From a bacterium (GTDB taxonomy: Bacteria > Pseudomonadota > Alphaproteobacteria > Sphingomonadales > Sphingomonadaceae): a stretch of 64,000 bases of DNA. The stretch's first letter is position 1, and each line of letters starts with the position of its first letter. The stretch is taken from the NCBI GenBank assembly GCA_030824575.1, contig JAVBXL010000042.1:1-64000 (forward strand). The letters are read 5' to 3'. A model generated the notes under the pieces. It worked only from the letters and a program-made list of their open reading frames with translations. It was not told the origin of the DNA and made no database searches. Made by a program: the position numbers and the translations under genes. Below, piece after piece: positions 17,448 through 27,366 of the stretch.

Positions 17448-20383
17448 GCCTTCAGCACCCCGTCACAACGGTCGCACAGCGTCCCATCTTCCGTCACTTC
17501 CGGCAGCTTGCGCCAACAACGGCCGCATTTGTGCCATTCGCTAGGCGTCACGATGATGCCGTCGCCCTCGCCCATGGTCACCCGCGCAACGATCGCCACT
17601 TCGGCGAAATCAACGTCGCCCACCGGCAGCCATTCGCCCATGGTGACGTCCGCGTCCAGGCTGGATCGCACGATCTTCTCGCGCCGCAGCGGCTCGATCG
17701 CCTCGTTCACCTGCTCGCGCTGGCTGCGCAGTTCGGCCCACTTGCTGTCCAGATCGCTGTTCAGCCAGTGCTTGTCGATCTCCGGCCATTCGAGGAAATG
17801 GACGCTCTCTGCCTCATCGGGGAAGCGGCTTTGCCATACTTCTTCCGCGGTGAAGGGGATGATCGGCGCGGCATAGCGCACCAGCGCATGGAACAGCGTA
17901 TCCAGCAGCGTGCGATAGGCGCGGCGCTTGGGATCGCTCTGCGCATCGCAATAGAGGCAATCCTTGCGGATATCGAAGAAGAAGGCCGACAGATCGCTAT
18001 TGGCGAAATCGAACAGCGCACGGGTATAGCGGCTGAACTCCAGCCACGTCTCGCTGCCCTTGCTCTTGTCCACCACGCCTCGCAGTTCCGCGTCCAGCAC
18101 CGCCAGCCGATGGAGCATATAGCGTTCCAGCTCCGGCATCTCGGCGTAGGACACCGCCTCGCTTTCCTCGTCATAATCGGCCAGCGCGCCGAGCATATAG
18201 CGGAACGTATTGCGCAATTTGCGATAGGCGTCGGACGACCCGGCCAGCACTTCCTTGCCGATCCGCACATCATCGAAATAGTCGGTGCTGGCGACCCACA
18301 CGCGCAGGATATCCGCGCCGCTCTCGCCCATGATCTTGAGCGGATCGACCACATTGCCAAGGCTCTTGGACATTTTCTTGCCAGTGCCGTCCAGCGCGAA
18401 CCCATGGGTCAGCACCGCCTTATAGGGTGCCTGCCCGCGCGTGCCGCAGCTTTCCAGCAACGAGGACTGGAACCAGCCGCGATGCTGGTCCGATCCCTCG
18501 ATATAGAGGTCGGCGCGCGTCCCTTCGCCATAGCGGCCCTCGACCACGAAGCTGTGGGTCGATCCGCTGTCGAACCAGACGTCGAGAATGTCGTTTACGA
18601 CTTCATAGTCGGCAAGGTCGTAGTCTGGACCAAGCAGCGCCTGATGATCCGCCCCGAACCAGGCGTCCGCGCCAGCACCCTTGAACGCGTCGATGATGCG
18701 AGCATTGACCGCCGGATCGACCAGATATTGCCCGCTCTTGCGATGGACATAGAGCGCGATCGGCACGCCCCAGGCGCGCTGGCGGCTGATGACCCAGTCG
18801 GGACGCCCCTCGACCATGGACCGGATGCGGTTGGTGGAGCGCTCCGGCACCCAGCGGGTCTGGGCGATCGCATCGACCGCGATTTCGCGCAGCGTCGGGC
18901 CGTTGCCGGCTATGATCGGGGTCGGCATCACGCCGCCGTCCACATCGGCGACCGCGCCTTCCTGGGGCTTATCCATCGGGATGAACCATTGCGGCGTGCA
19001 GCGATATATGATCCGCGCCTTCGACCGCCAGCTATGGGGATAGCTGTGGCGGAAGTCGCTGGCCGACAGCAACGCGCCCGCGGCGCGCAGGTCGGTGCAG
19101 ATCGGGCCGTCCGCACCGTTGAACTTGGTGTTGATGACGCTGCCCTGCCCCGGCAGCCATTCCCAATCCTCGCGATAGAAACCCGCATCATTGACCGCAA
19201 AGACCGGGTCAATACCCAGCTTCTTGCAGGCGATGAAATCCTCCTCGCCATGGTCGGGTGCCATATGGACGAGGCCGGTGCCCGCGTCGGTGGTGACGTG
19301 ATCGGCGGGGAGGAAGGGGCGTGGCTTGGCGAAGAAGCCGCCCAGCGCGTGCATGGGGTGGCGGGCGATGGCTCCAGCTAGCTTTGTCCCAACCCCGGTC
19401 CACACCGTATTGGAAACGTGAACGCTAACTTCATGCGGCATATTCTCTTGAGAAAGTGCTTTGCCAACGCGCTTAAGGAATTCAGCGAGGATGTTAGGTT
19501 CATTGGCGACCAAGAACCTCTGACCCGACCACTTATTAATCTTCGCAAGGTCATAAGCGTGTTCGGTTTGAAGATGATTGACCGTCGATGTCTCTACGAT
19601 CACATACTCAATCGCCTCCCCATAAGCGATCGCCTGGTTCACCGGGATCGTCCAGGGCGTCGTCGTCCAGATCACCGCATAAGCGCCAACCAGTTCCGGC
19701 GCGTTGGGCGCTTCCACGATCTCGAACGCCACGTCGATCTGGGTCGACGTCACATCCTCATATTCGACCTCCGCCTCGGCCAGCGCGGTCTTTTCGACCG
19801 GCGACCACATGACGGGCTTGGCCCCGCGATAGAGCTGCCCGCTCTCCGCGAACTTGAGCAACTCGCCTACGATCGTCGCTTCCGCGTCGAACTTCATCGT
19901 CAGATACGGATCGGCCCAATCGCCCATCACGCCCAGACGCTTGAACTGCTCCTTCTGCACGCCCACCCAACGGTCGGCATAGGCGCGGCACTGGGCGCGA
20001 AATTCCTGGGCGGGAACCTCGTCCTTGTTCAGCTTCTTCTTGCGATATTCCTCTTCGATCTTCCATTCGATCGGCAGGCCGTGGCAGTCCCAGCCCGGCA
20101 CATAGGGCGCGTCCTTGCCCAGCAGGCTCTGCGAGCGGACGATGATGTCCTTGAGCACCTTGTTCATCGCATGGCCCATGTGGATGTCGCCATTGGCATA
20201 GGGCGGGCCGTCATGCAGGATGAAGCGTTCACGCCCCGCGCGCCGCTCGCGCAGCCGGTCGTACAGGCCCATCGCCTCCCACTTGGCGGCGATCGCCGGC
20301 TCCTTCTGGGCCAGCCCCGCCTTCATCGGAAAGTCGGTGACGGGCAGGAAGACGGTGGACTTATAGTCGGGCTGGTCGGTCAT
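17444..20383 (-). CDS. ileS: Isoleucine--tRNA ligase
   Basis: 979 residues from MTDQPDYKSTVFLP at 20383. Class I synthetase with HMGH (in NGDIHMGHAMNK), KMSKS (GTGKKMSKSLGN), the editing-domain motif HVTTDAGTGLVHMAP, and a C-terminal zinc finger (CGRCWRKL...CDRCDGV). Charges tRNA-Ile and edits Val. A stretch covering about residues 256-328 (bases ~19400-19615) in the editing domain is only about 47 percent GC against well over 60 percent around it, and its codon choice differs; the reading frame stays intact. Overlaps lspA by 4 bp. Confidence 0.97.
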   Translation of the reverse strand: MTDQPDYKSTVFLPVTDFPMKAGLAQKEPAIAAKWEAMGLYDRLRERRAGRERFILHDGPPYANGDIHMGHAMNKVLKDIIVRSQSLLGKDAPYVPGWDCHGLPIEWKIEEEYRKKKLNKDEVPAQEFRAQCRAYADRWVGVQKEQFKRLGVMGDWADPYLTMKFDAEATIVGELLKFAESGQLYRGAKPVMWSPVEKTALAEAEVEYEDVTSTQIDVAFEIVEAPNAPELVGAYAVIWTTTPWTIPVNQAIAYGEAIEYVIVETSTVNHLQTEHAYDLAKINKWSGQRFLVANEPNILAEFLKRVGKALSQENMPHEVSVHVSNTVWTGVGTKLAGAIARHPMHALGGFFAKPRPFLPADHVTTDAGTGLVHMAPDHGEEDFIACKKLGIDPVFAVNDAGFYREDWEWLPGQGSVINTKFNGADGPICTDLRAAGALLSASDFRHSYPHSWRSKARIIYRCTPQWFIPMDKPQEGAVADVDGGVMPTPIIAGNGPTLREIAVDAIAQTRWVPERSTNRIRSMVEGRPDWVISRQRAWGVPIALYVHRKSGQYLVDPAVNARIIDAFKGAGADAWFGADHQALLGPDYDLADYEVVNDILDVWFDSGSTHSFVVEGRYGEGTRADLYIEGSDQHRGWFQSSLLESCGTRGQAPYKAVLTHGFALDGTGKKMSKSLGNVVDPLKIMGESGADILRVWVASTDYFDDVRIGKEVLAGSSDAYRKLRNTFRYMLGALADYDEESEAVSYAEMPELERYMLHRLAVLDAELRGVVDKSKGSETWLEFSRYTRALFDFANSDLSAFFFDIRKDCLYCDAQSDPKRRAYRTLLDTLFHALVRYAAPIIPFTAEEVWQSRFPDEAESVHFLEWPEIDKHWLNSDLDSKWAELRSQREQVNEAIEPLRREKIVRSSLDADVTMGEWLPVGDVDFAEVAIVARVTMGEGDGIIVTPSEWHKCGRCWRKLPEVTEDGTLCDRCDGVLKA

Positions 20384-20409
20384 ATGGGGTCCGGCACTAG
20401 AACGCAAAA

Positions 20410-20527
20410 CCGTTCGTGCTGAGTAGGGACTGAGCTTGTCGAAGGCCCATATCGAAGCATCCGCGCCAAGGCCCAGTCCTTCGATACGCCATTTCGACTT
20501 CGCTCAACGGCTACTCAGGACGAACGG
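20410..20527. repeat. CCGTTCG/CGAACGG inverted intergenic repeat, copy 2
   Basis: Fills most of the ribF-ileS gap. Starts CCGTTCGTGCTGAGTAG and ends CTACTCAGGACGAACGG; contains an inner inverted pair CATATCGAAG / CTTCGATACG. Confidence 0.8.
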
Positions 20528-20546
20528 GGTGAATGGAGAGCGTGCC

Positions 20547-21488
20547 TTAAGCGAGCCGGGGCGTTCCCGCAAGGATTTGCCGCGCATCGTCGCAGTCCTG
20601 CGCGATCCCCGCCATCAGCGCATCCAGCCCATCATATTTCCGCTCACCGTGCAGATATGCGATCAACTGCACCTCAATGATCTGGTCATAGAGGCTTTCG
20701 GCGAAATCGAAAAAATGCGGCTCCAGCAATTCCTTGGGCGGATCGAAGCTGGGCCGGATGCCCAAATTCGCCGCCCCGTCCAGCACACGGCCGTCGGGCA
20801 GCAACCCGCGCACCGCATAAATGCCATAAGCCGGCCGCAGATAATGGCCCATGTCGATATTGGCGGTCGGAAAACCGATGGTGCGGCCCAGCTTGTCGCC
20901 ATGCTGCACCGCGCCTTGAATGGTGAAGGGCCGCGTCAGCAACCGCGTCGCGGTGTCGCAGTCCGCGGCGCGAAGCGCATCGCGAATACGGCTGGAGGAT
21001 ATGATCTCGCCGCTGCCGTCGGTCACGGCCGGCACCGCTTCGGCCACCATGTCCAGCGCCGCGCCCAGTTCCGCCAGGGTGGCGGCATTGCCGCTCCTGG
21101 CCTGGCCAAAGGTGAAATCCTGCCCTGTCACGACTCCGGCCGCGCCCAGATCCTGCACCAGGAACGCTGCAAATTCCTCCGCGGGCATCCCCGCCATGGC
21201 GGGGGTGAAATCGAACACCAGCATCGCGTCCGCCCCCGCCGCCGCGAACTGCGCCTGCCGTTGGTCCAGCGTCGTCAGGCGGAACCAGGGTGTGTCGGGC
21301 CGGAACAGCCGCACCGGATGGGGATCGAAAGTGGCGACGATCGCCGGCCGCCCCTCGGCCCGCGCGCGCGCGATCGCCCGCGCAACCACCGCCTGATGGC
21401 CCGCGTGAAACCCGTCGAAATTGCCGAGCGCCATGATGCTCCCGCGCAGATGCGGCGGGATCGGGGCGCTGCTCCTAAGCCGCTCCAT
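20547..21488 (-). CDS. ribF: Bifunctional riboflavin kinase / FAD synthetase
   Basis: 313 residues. N-terminal nucleotidyltransferase domain with MALGNFDGFHAGHQ and a downstream SSSRIRDAL motif (FAD synthesis); C-terminal riboflavin kinase domain with GFPTANIDMG and GIYAVRGLL. Converts riboflavin to FMN and FAD. Start at 21488 (MERLRSSAPIP) matches family length; a frame 12 residues longer lacks support. Separated by repeats from folA upstream and ileS downstream. Confidence 0.95.
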   Translation of the reverse strand: MERLRSSAPIPPHLRGSIMALGNFDGFHAGHQAVVARAIARARAEGRPAIVATFDPHPVRLFRPDTPWFRLTTLDQRQAQFAAAGADAMLVFDFTPAMAGMPAEEFAAFLVQDLGAAGVVTGQDFTFGQARSGNAATLAELGAALDMVAEAVPAVTDGSGEIISSSRIRDALRAADCDTATRLLTRPFTIQGAVQHGDKLGRTIGFPTANIDMGHYLRPAYGIYAVRGLLPDGRVLDGAANLGIRPSFDPPKELLEPHFFDFAESLYDQIIEVQLIAYLHGERKYDGLDALMAGIAQDCDDARQILAGTPRLA

Positions 21489-21545
21489 GCCGCGGCCTAT
21501 AGGGGGGTGGATGGGGCGTGGCAATCAGGATGCTTGCCCTATCAT

Positions 21546-21623
21546 CCGTTCGCCCTGCGCGAAGCCAAAGGGCATCGCCGACAACAGGGAGGTGCCTTCG
21601 CCTGCGCTCAGACAAGGGCTTCG
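21546..21623. repeat. Degenerate CCGTTCG-type intergenic repeat, copy 3
   Basis: Starts CCGTTCGCCCTGCGCGAAG; the right arm is diverged (GCTCAGACAAGGGCTTCG) and lacks CGAACGG. Located between folA and ribF. Confidence 0.55.
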
Positions 21624-21651
21624 ACGCCGCCCAGCTTGAACGTAGATACAC

Positions 21652-22137
21652 TCATTTGCGCCGCCGCAATGTCACGAAACTATAGGCCGGCCGCCCATCC
21701 GCCGCCTCACGATCCGCCCGCGCCGTTTCTTGCCAGTCGACCGGATCGGGATAGGCGATGCTGGCGTCGCCCGCCGCGTCCAGATGCACCTCGGTCAGTT
21801 CGATGCGGCGGGCCAACGGCAGGAACAGCCGATAGATTTCCGCGCCGCCGATCACCATGACGGTCGGCGCATCGGCCAGCACAATCGCCCCGTCGATATC
21901 ATGGGCGACTTCAGCCCCCTCCCCGCGCCAGTCCCGATCGCGGGTCAGCACGATATGACGACGGCCGGGGAGCAAGCCGGGCAGGCTATCGAACGTCTTG
22001 CGCCCCATCACCATTGGATGGCCGGCGGTGATTGCTTTGAAATGCTTGAGGTCGGCGGGCAAGCGCCAGGGCAGGTCGCCATCCCGGCCGATCACGCCAT
22101 TGTCAGCGCGGGCGAGGACGAGGACAATTTCGCTCAC
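21652..22137 (-). CDS. folA: Dihydrofolate reductase
   Basis: 161 residues. Type I DHFR features: VLARADNGVIGRDGDLPWRLPADL split over residues 5-28 (catalytic Asp/Trp), VMGRKTFDSL, and VIGGAEIYRLFL. Reduces dihydrofolate with NADPH. Start overlaps the purK stop by 4 bp, so it is the third gene of a purE-purK-folA unit, linking purine and folate synthesis. Confidence 0.96.
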   Translation of the reverse strand: MSEIVLVLARADNGVIGRDGDLPWRLPADLKHFKAITAGHPMVMGRKTFDSLPGLLPGRRHIVLTRDRDWRGEGAEVAHDIDGAIVLADAPTVMVIGGAEIYRLFLPLARRIELTEVHLDAAGDASIAYPDPVDWQETARADREAADGRPAYSFVTLRRRK

Positions 22138-23204
22138 AACGTCAACCGCGTCACATGCCCCATCTTGCGCCCCGGCCGCGCCTCATGCTTGCCATAGAGG
22201 TGCAGATGGTTCGCCGGATCGGACAGGATCGCCAGCCACTCGCCGGCGTCGTCGCCGATCAGGTTGCGCATATCCACCGCCTTCGCCGCCAGCGTCGTTT
22301 CGCCCAGCGGCAAACCGCAAATCGCACGGACATGATTTTCGAACTGGCTCGTCACCGCGCCCTCGATCGTCCAATGGCCGCTATTATGGACGCGCGGTGC
22401 CATCTCGTTGAACACCGGCCCGTCGCCGCTGGCGAAAAATTCGCAGGTCAGCACCCCGACATAGTCGAGCGCATCGGCGATCTTGCGCGCCATGCCGCGC
22501 GCCTGCGCCATTTGCCCCGCGATCAGCGCGCCTGCCGGCACGGTCGATGTGGCGAGAATACCATCGACATGGACATTGGCGGCCGAATCCCAAAATCGCA
22601 CCGCGCCGTCATGCCCGCGCACCAGGATCACCGAAAATTCCTGGTCGAAGGTCACGAACCCTTCCAATATCGCGCTCTGCCGCCCGATCGCGTTCCACGC
22701 GCCGACCGCATCGCCCGGCTCGGACAGGCGGGCCTGTCCCTTGCCGTCATAGCCCATGCGGTTGGTTTTCAGGATCGCCCGGCTGCCGATTTGCTCGATC
22801 GCGCTTTCCAGATCGTCCAGGCTTTCGACCGGCGCGAAAGGCGCGGTCAGCCCGCCCAGGTCGCAGACGAAGCGCTTTTCGGCCAACCGGTCCTGCGCCA
22901 CGCGCAACGCCTGCGCGCCGGGGCGGACCAGCCCATGGGTGGACAGCACCTCCACCGCGGCGGGGTCGATATTCTCGAACTCGTAAGTGACGACATCGAC
23001 GCTGTCGGCGAAATCGCCCAGCGCCTGCGGGTCTTCATAGGCGCCCCGCGTCCAGTTGGGCGACACATCGGCGGCCGGGCCGCTCTCTTCGGGCGCATAA
23101 ATATGCGTGCGATAGCCCAGTTGCGCCGCCGCGGTGGCGATCATCCGGCCCAGCTGGCCGCCGCCTAAGATACCGATGGTGGCGCCGGGCGCGATGGTCG
23201 TCAT
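22134..23204 (-). CDS. purK: 5-(carboxyamino)imidazole ribonucleotide synthase
   Basis: 356 residues, ATP-grasp fold: IGILGGGQLGRMIA at the N-terminus, YEFENIDP, ILKTNRMGYDGKGQ, and EMAPRVHNSGHWTIEG near the C-terminus. Carboxylates AIR with ATP and bicarbonate in purine biosynthesis. Nine bases after purE. Confidence 0.97.
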   Translation of the reverse strand: MTTIAPGATIGILGGGQLGRMIATAAAQLGYRTHIYAPEESGPAADVSPNWTRGAYEDPQALGDFADSVDVVTYEFENIDPAAVEVLSTHGLVRPGAQALRVAQDRLAEKRFVCDLGGLTAPFAPVESLDDLESAIEQIGSRAILKTNRMGYDGKGQARLSEPGDAVGAWNAIGRQSAILEGFVTFDQEFSVILVRGHDGAVRFWDSAANVHVDGILATSTVPAGALIAGQMAQARGMARKIADALDYVGVLTCEFFASGDGPVFNEMAPRVHNSGHWTIEGAVTSQFENHVRAICGLPLGETTLAAKAVDMRNLIGDDAGEWLAILSDPANHLHLYGKHEARPGRKMGHVTRLTL

Positions 23205-23213
23205 GGGCCTTGC

Positions 23214-23702
<489 letters not shown>

Positions 23703-23811
23703 ATGATGCTTCCCCTGAACGCGCGGCTTGTGACGCCGCCCGGAAAGCAAAGCCCCTTAGCGGCCGGGCCGCCAAGGGGCAATGCTATTCCGCCCGGCAC
23801 CGTCCAAGCCG

Positions 23812-25377
23812 TCAGTCGATAGCGATGCCCTGCCCGGTCAGCCAGTCGCGCACCGGGGCCAGTGCATCCTCATGCCGTTTCCAGCGCGCCACCGCATCGG
23901 CATTGATCGGACGCCGCACCTGCGCCGCGCTGGGCGTCGCGACCGCGGCCTGGTTTTCATGGAAGGCCAGGCACGCCGCGTCCCATTCCAGCCCGCAATG
24001 CGCCAGCAGGCGGCGCGTCTCGCCCTCCTGGTCTGCGACCAATGCTTCATAGGAAAGCTGGAGCACCCGGCCGGGAAACAGCCGATCCCACAGCGCCATC
24101 AACCGGTCGAACCGCGCATAATAGCGCGCAATGTCCATCAGGTCATAGCTATAGGCGTAATAAGCGGACTGGCTGGCGAAGAGATTCTTATAATTGCTCC
24201 ACACCGTATCCATCGGATGGCGGCGCAGGCAGACGATCTTCGCCCGCGGCAGCGCGTGCAGGATATGCCCGATATAGAGGAAATTGGCCGGCAGCTTGTC
24301 GGTGAAGCGCGCCTTGCCATCGGGCCGGTGATGGCTGGCGCGCGCCATATAGGCCTGCCCCATCGCCAGCGGCTCCGCCCCCCCGCTCGCCGCGATCGTG
24401 TCCGGGTCGATCACCAGCCGGGATCGCGTGGCCGAAAGCTGCTTCACCGCCAGCGGCATCGCCTGCAATTCGCCGGCCGACCCGACCTGCCGGTGGGAAG
24501 AGAGGATGCGATCGACCAGCGTCGTGCCGGTGCGCGGCATGCCGGCGACGAAGATCGGCGCAGGCTCGTCCAGTCCCGCGCCCCATCCCTTCGGCGCGCC
24601 ATCGGCGAACAGCCGCTCGATCGCCTCGAAGATCGCCGCATCGACCGCAAAATCATAGCCGATCGCCTGTTTGTGCGCAGCATTGGCCGCAGCAAGATGG
24701 GCGAAGGCGTCCGCGGCGTTGCCCATATCCTCATGACTCTTGGCCAGCGCATAGCGGATGCGCAGCCTGTCTTCGGGCCGCTGCGCCTTCGCCAGCGCCG
24801 CCTCCAGGCGGGGCACTTCATTGGCCTGCGCGCTCTGCCGCGACAGGATCGCCAGCGCATAATGGACCCGCGCGTCCCGCGGATCGGCGCGCAATATCGC
24901 CTCATAATGGTCCCGCGCCGCCTCCACCCGCCCCGTAAAACCGCAGGCAGCGGCGAGATTATAGCGATAGCTCAGATTCTCCGGCTCCGCCGCCACGGCC
25001 CCCTCGAACGGCGCAACCGACGCCGCATGATCGCCCAGCCGCGCCAGCACGCAACCGATCGTGTCCAGCGTCAACGCATCGTCCGGCCCCGCTGCCAAAG
25101 CATCGCGCGCCGCCCGACCCGCTTCGCCATCACGCCGCATCAGGATGAGCAGGCGCGCATATTGGGCGAGATGCTCGGCCTGCCCGCCGCGCGCGACCGC
25201 CTGTTCCAGCATCGGCAGCGCCTTGGCCACCTGCCCCGCTTCGGCCGCGGCCATGCCCAGCAGGAAGAAACCGGCGGGGCGTTCGGGCTGCTCCATCGCC
25301 AGCCGCTGCGCCGCCTGCGCGGCCGCGGGCAGATCCCCCCGCGCCAGCGCCGCGCGCGCGGCCGCCTCCAGGCTCAC
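23812..25377 (-). CDS. TPR-repeat sulfotransferase-family protein
   Basis: 521 residues. The first ~265 residues are TPR-type helical repeats (e.g. ALARGDLPAAAQAAQRLA, PENLSYRYNLAAACGFTGR). The C-terminal half is a PAPS-dependent sulfotransferase fold with the 5'-phosphosulfate loop FVAGMPRTGTTLVDRIL near residue 277, and a 3'-phosphate-binding region around KIVCLRRHPMDTVWSNYKN. No signal peptide. Acceptor unknown: protein, glycan or lipid are all possible. Its start overlaps the HupE/UreJ-like gene by 4 bp. Confidence 0.88.
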   Translation of the reverse strand: MSLEAAARAALARGDLPAAAQAAQRLAMEQPERPAGFFLLGMAAAEAGQVAKALPMLEQAVARGGQAEHLAQYARLLILMRRDGEAGRAARDALAAGPDDALTLDTIGCVLARLGDHAASVAPFEGAVAAEPENLSYRYNLAAACGFTGRVEAARDHYEAILRADPRDARVHYALAILSRQSAQANEVPRLEAALAKAQRPEDRLRIRYALAKSHEDMGNAADAFAHLAAANAAHKQAIGYDFAVDAAIFEAIERLFADGAPKGWGAGLDEPAPIFVAGMPRTGTTLVDRILSSHRQVGSAGELQAMPLAVKQLSATRSRLVIDPDTIAASGGAEPLAMGQAYMARASHHRPDGKARFTDKLPANFLYIGHILHALPRAKIVCLRRHPMDTVWSNYKNLFASQSAYYAYSYDLMDIARYYARFDRLMALWDRLFPGRVLQLSYEALVADQEGETRRLLAHCGLEWDAACLAFHENQAAVATPSAAQVRRPINADAVARWKRHEDALAPVRDWLTGQGIAID

Positions 25378-26378
25378 GCCATCCCCATCGTGAATCCGGC
25401 TACCCGCTCGATCACCCAGAAACAGCCAATAATTCCCGCGCTATAGAGCGCGACCTGCCGCACCCATTGGTCGCGATCGAAGATCGACGCCAGCTTCATC
25501 GCACCCAGCACGCAGGCGACAAAGATCAACTGCCCCAGTTCAACCCCGCCATTGAAGAAGAGCAGGCCTGACAGCCGTTCGTCGGGCGCGACGCCCAGTT
25601 CGCGCAGCACCGTCGCAAAGCCAAGACCATGGAGCAGGCCAAAGCCCGCCACCACCGCCAGTTGGCGACGACGCTTGGCCGGATCGGCCATATCGCCCTC
25701 TTTCGCGCGGATCGCCTCGCGCGCCATGAAGGCGATGGACAATGCGATCACCGCCTCAACCGGCGGCACCGGCACGGTGACGATGTCGAAAAAGGCGAGC
25801 GCCAGGCTAAGCGAATGGCCGATGGTGAAGGTCGTTACCAGCCCCAGCAGGAATCGCCCGCGCGCCAGCAGGCAAAGGCACAGGACGAAGGCCAGATGAT
25901 CCCAGCCGCCCAAAATATGGACGATGCCCTGTCCTGTATATTCGACCGCGATTTCCGGCAGGGCGCGCGTCCGCGCCGCCGTCTCGCCGATTGGCAGGGA
26001 CAGGCTGTCACCATCGGGCTGGAGCGCCTGCGTCACGCGCGCGCCGGTGGCGGTAGACAGGAAGGTAGCGCCATCGACCGCCCAGGGGGTGACGATCGCA
26101 TCGTCGGCCTTGAGCGCGCGATCGCAGGCGATGCCGATCGCATAGCGGGTCATCACCGTTTCGGTCAGCTTGTCGCGGCTGGTTTCCCGGCACCCTTCGG
26201 GCAGGCCAAGCGGCTTGTCGCTGGCGAGGACCGACGGGACCGAGGCGCTCAATTCGAAACTGCCGGGGTCCGCGCCCTGTTGTATTGTAAAGTCGCCGAC
26301 GCGGAACACATCCGCCTGCGCCGGGACGGCAAAGCCCAGGAGCAGCGTCAGGATCAGCAGCAGGCGGCGCACCATCAT
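25374..26378 (-). CDS. HupE/UreJ-like membrane protein with long extracytoplasmic domain
   Basis: 334 residues from 26378. Signal peptide (LLLILTLLLGFAVPAQA), about 130 residues of extracytoplasmic sequence, then six or so membrane segments beginning VHILGGWDHLAFVLCLCLLARG and including GFGLLHGLGFATVL; the His/Asp pattern is that of HupE/UreJ-2 proteins, some of which are nickel permeases. Because urease lies 6 kb away a nickel link is conceivable, but this subfamily usually sits with peptidyl-prolyl isomerases and its substrate is unknown. Overlaps both neighbours. Confidence 0.85.
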   Translation of the reverse strand: MMVRRLLLILTLLLGFAVPAQADVFRVGDFTIQQGADPGSFELSASVPSVLASDKPLGLPEGCRETSRDKLTETVMTRYAIGIACDRALKADDAIVTPWAVDGATFLSTATGARVTQALQPDGDSLSLPIGETAARTRALPEIAVEYTGQGIVHILGGWDHLAFVLCLCLLARGRFLLGLVTTFTIGHSLSLALAFFDIVTVPVPPVEAVIALSIAFMAREAIRAKEGDMADPAKRRRQLAVVAGFGLLHGLGFATVLRELGVAPDERLSGLLFFNGGVELGQLIFVACVLGAMKLASIFDRDQWVRQVALYSAGIIGCFWVIERVAGFTMGMA

Positions 26379-27190
26379 TGCTCCACCTCGATGCGGTAGG
26401 CACCTTCGAGCTTGCGCACTTCCTTCTCGACCAGTGCGCCGGTTTCCGCGGCCAGATAATCCTGGCTCACCTGATCGCGCACATCGGTATAGGGCAGCAT
26501 CGCGGACGGTCCGCGATCGCGGACCCGCGCGAAATGCCAGCCGCGCGTCGACTGGAGCGGCCCGATCCACTGGCCGGTCGGCGCCTTTTTCAGCGCGTCG
26601 GTGAAAGGCTGACCGAACATGCCGCGCACCATCGATTCGCCATAATTCGGCAGGTCGTGGCCCATCCAGAAATCGTCGCCCTTCACCGTGCCGCCAGCAC
26701 GCAGCGTCGCCAGCATCGCGGGCGCATCGGCCGGTTTGCGTTCGAAGAAGACATGGTCGAGCGACATGCGCGGTTCGGCGCGATACAGATCGCGATGGGC
26801 CGCATAATAGCCCATCAACTGATCTTCGCTCGGCTCCGCAGGCGCGCCTGCGATCATGAAGCGGACCCGGTCGATCAGCCGCTGCTTGGTAGTCTTGTCG
26901 GTCATGTGCATGCCCCGCTCCACCGCTTCGCGGAACAGCAGTTCGTCGGCGACATAATCGTGGATCAGCTTGGCCTTGGCCTGCGCATCGGGCCTCTTGC
27001 CCGCCATCATCTCATAATCGTCGGACAGGCTTTTCTGGACCGATAGTGGCACGTCGATCGTCTCGCGACTGGCCGTTACCGCCCAGTAGAGCGCGAAAAT
27101 CGCGCCCGCCACAACCAGGAAGACGATGAACGGATCGCGCGCCGCCAAAGCGCGCAGCGGAGCAGTCAAACGGCGCATCAGCGCGTGCAT
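26375..27190 (-). CDS. Membrane-anchored parvulin-like peptidyl-prolyl isomerase
   Basis: 271 residues. One N-terminal membrane span (residues ~20-40) and a periplasmic body with a SurA/PpiD-like chaperone part (LIHDYVADELLFREAVERG) and a diverged parvulin domain ending in GWHFARVRDRGPS. Probably helps fold the extracytoplasmic domain of its overlapping partner. Start has GAAAGG just upstream. First gene of a three-gene unit. Confidence 0.82.
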   Translation of the reverse strand: MHALMRRLTAPLRALAARDPFIVFLVVAGAIFALYWAVTASRETIDVPLSVQKSLSDDYEMMAGKRPDAQAKAKLIHDYVADELLFREAVERGMHMTDKTTKQRLIDRVRFMIAGAPAEPSEDQLMGYYAAHRDLYRAEPRMSLDHVFFERKPADAPAMLATLRAGGTVKGDDFWMGHDLPNYGESMVRGMFGQPFTDALKKAPTGQWIGPLQSTRGWHFARVRDRGPSAMLPYTDVRDQVSQDYLAAETGALVEKEVRKLEGAYRIEVEQ

Positions 27191-27366
27191 CCTTTCACAC
27201 CCGCCCGATAGAGCGGGCGTTCTTCGCTCAGCTTATGCCGACGCCAACCAGCCGTCCATCTACGTCAAATGACGCATGAGCTTAGCAAGGCAGTTCCGTC
27301 CCAAACCGTTCGGGCTGAGCCTGTCGAAGCCCCTCCCTTCTCAACCTAAGAAAGTGACGATGCCCG
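27191..27366. other. Intergenic region with hairpin and half repeat
   Basis: Contains a perfect 6-bp hairpin (27202-27207 with 27214-27219) just upstream of the parvulin gene and, at 27306-27334, one arm of the CCGTTCG repeat family. The promoter of the minus-strand unit should lie here but no clear -35/-10 is visible. Confidence 0.5.

Noticed and set aside
17531-19381. A 616-codon open frame antisense to ileS
   Set aside because: Antisense to conserved synthetase motifs; no ribosome site and no recognisable domain.
25374-26378. Calling the HupE/UreJ-like protein the urease nickel permease
   Set aside because: It is in a separate unit on the other strand with a folding factor and a sulfotransferase; the nearby urease operon alone does not prove a nickel role.
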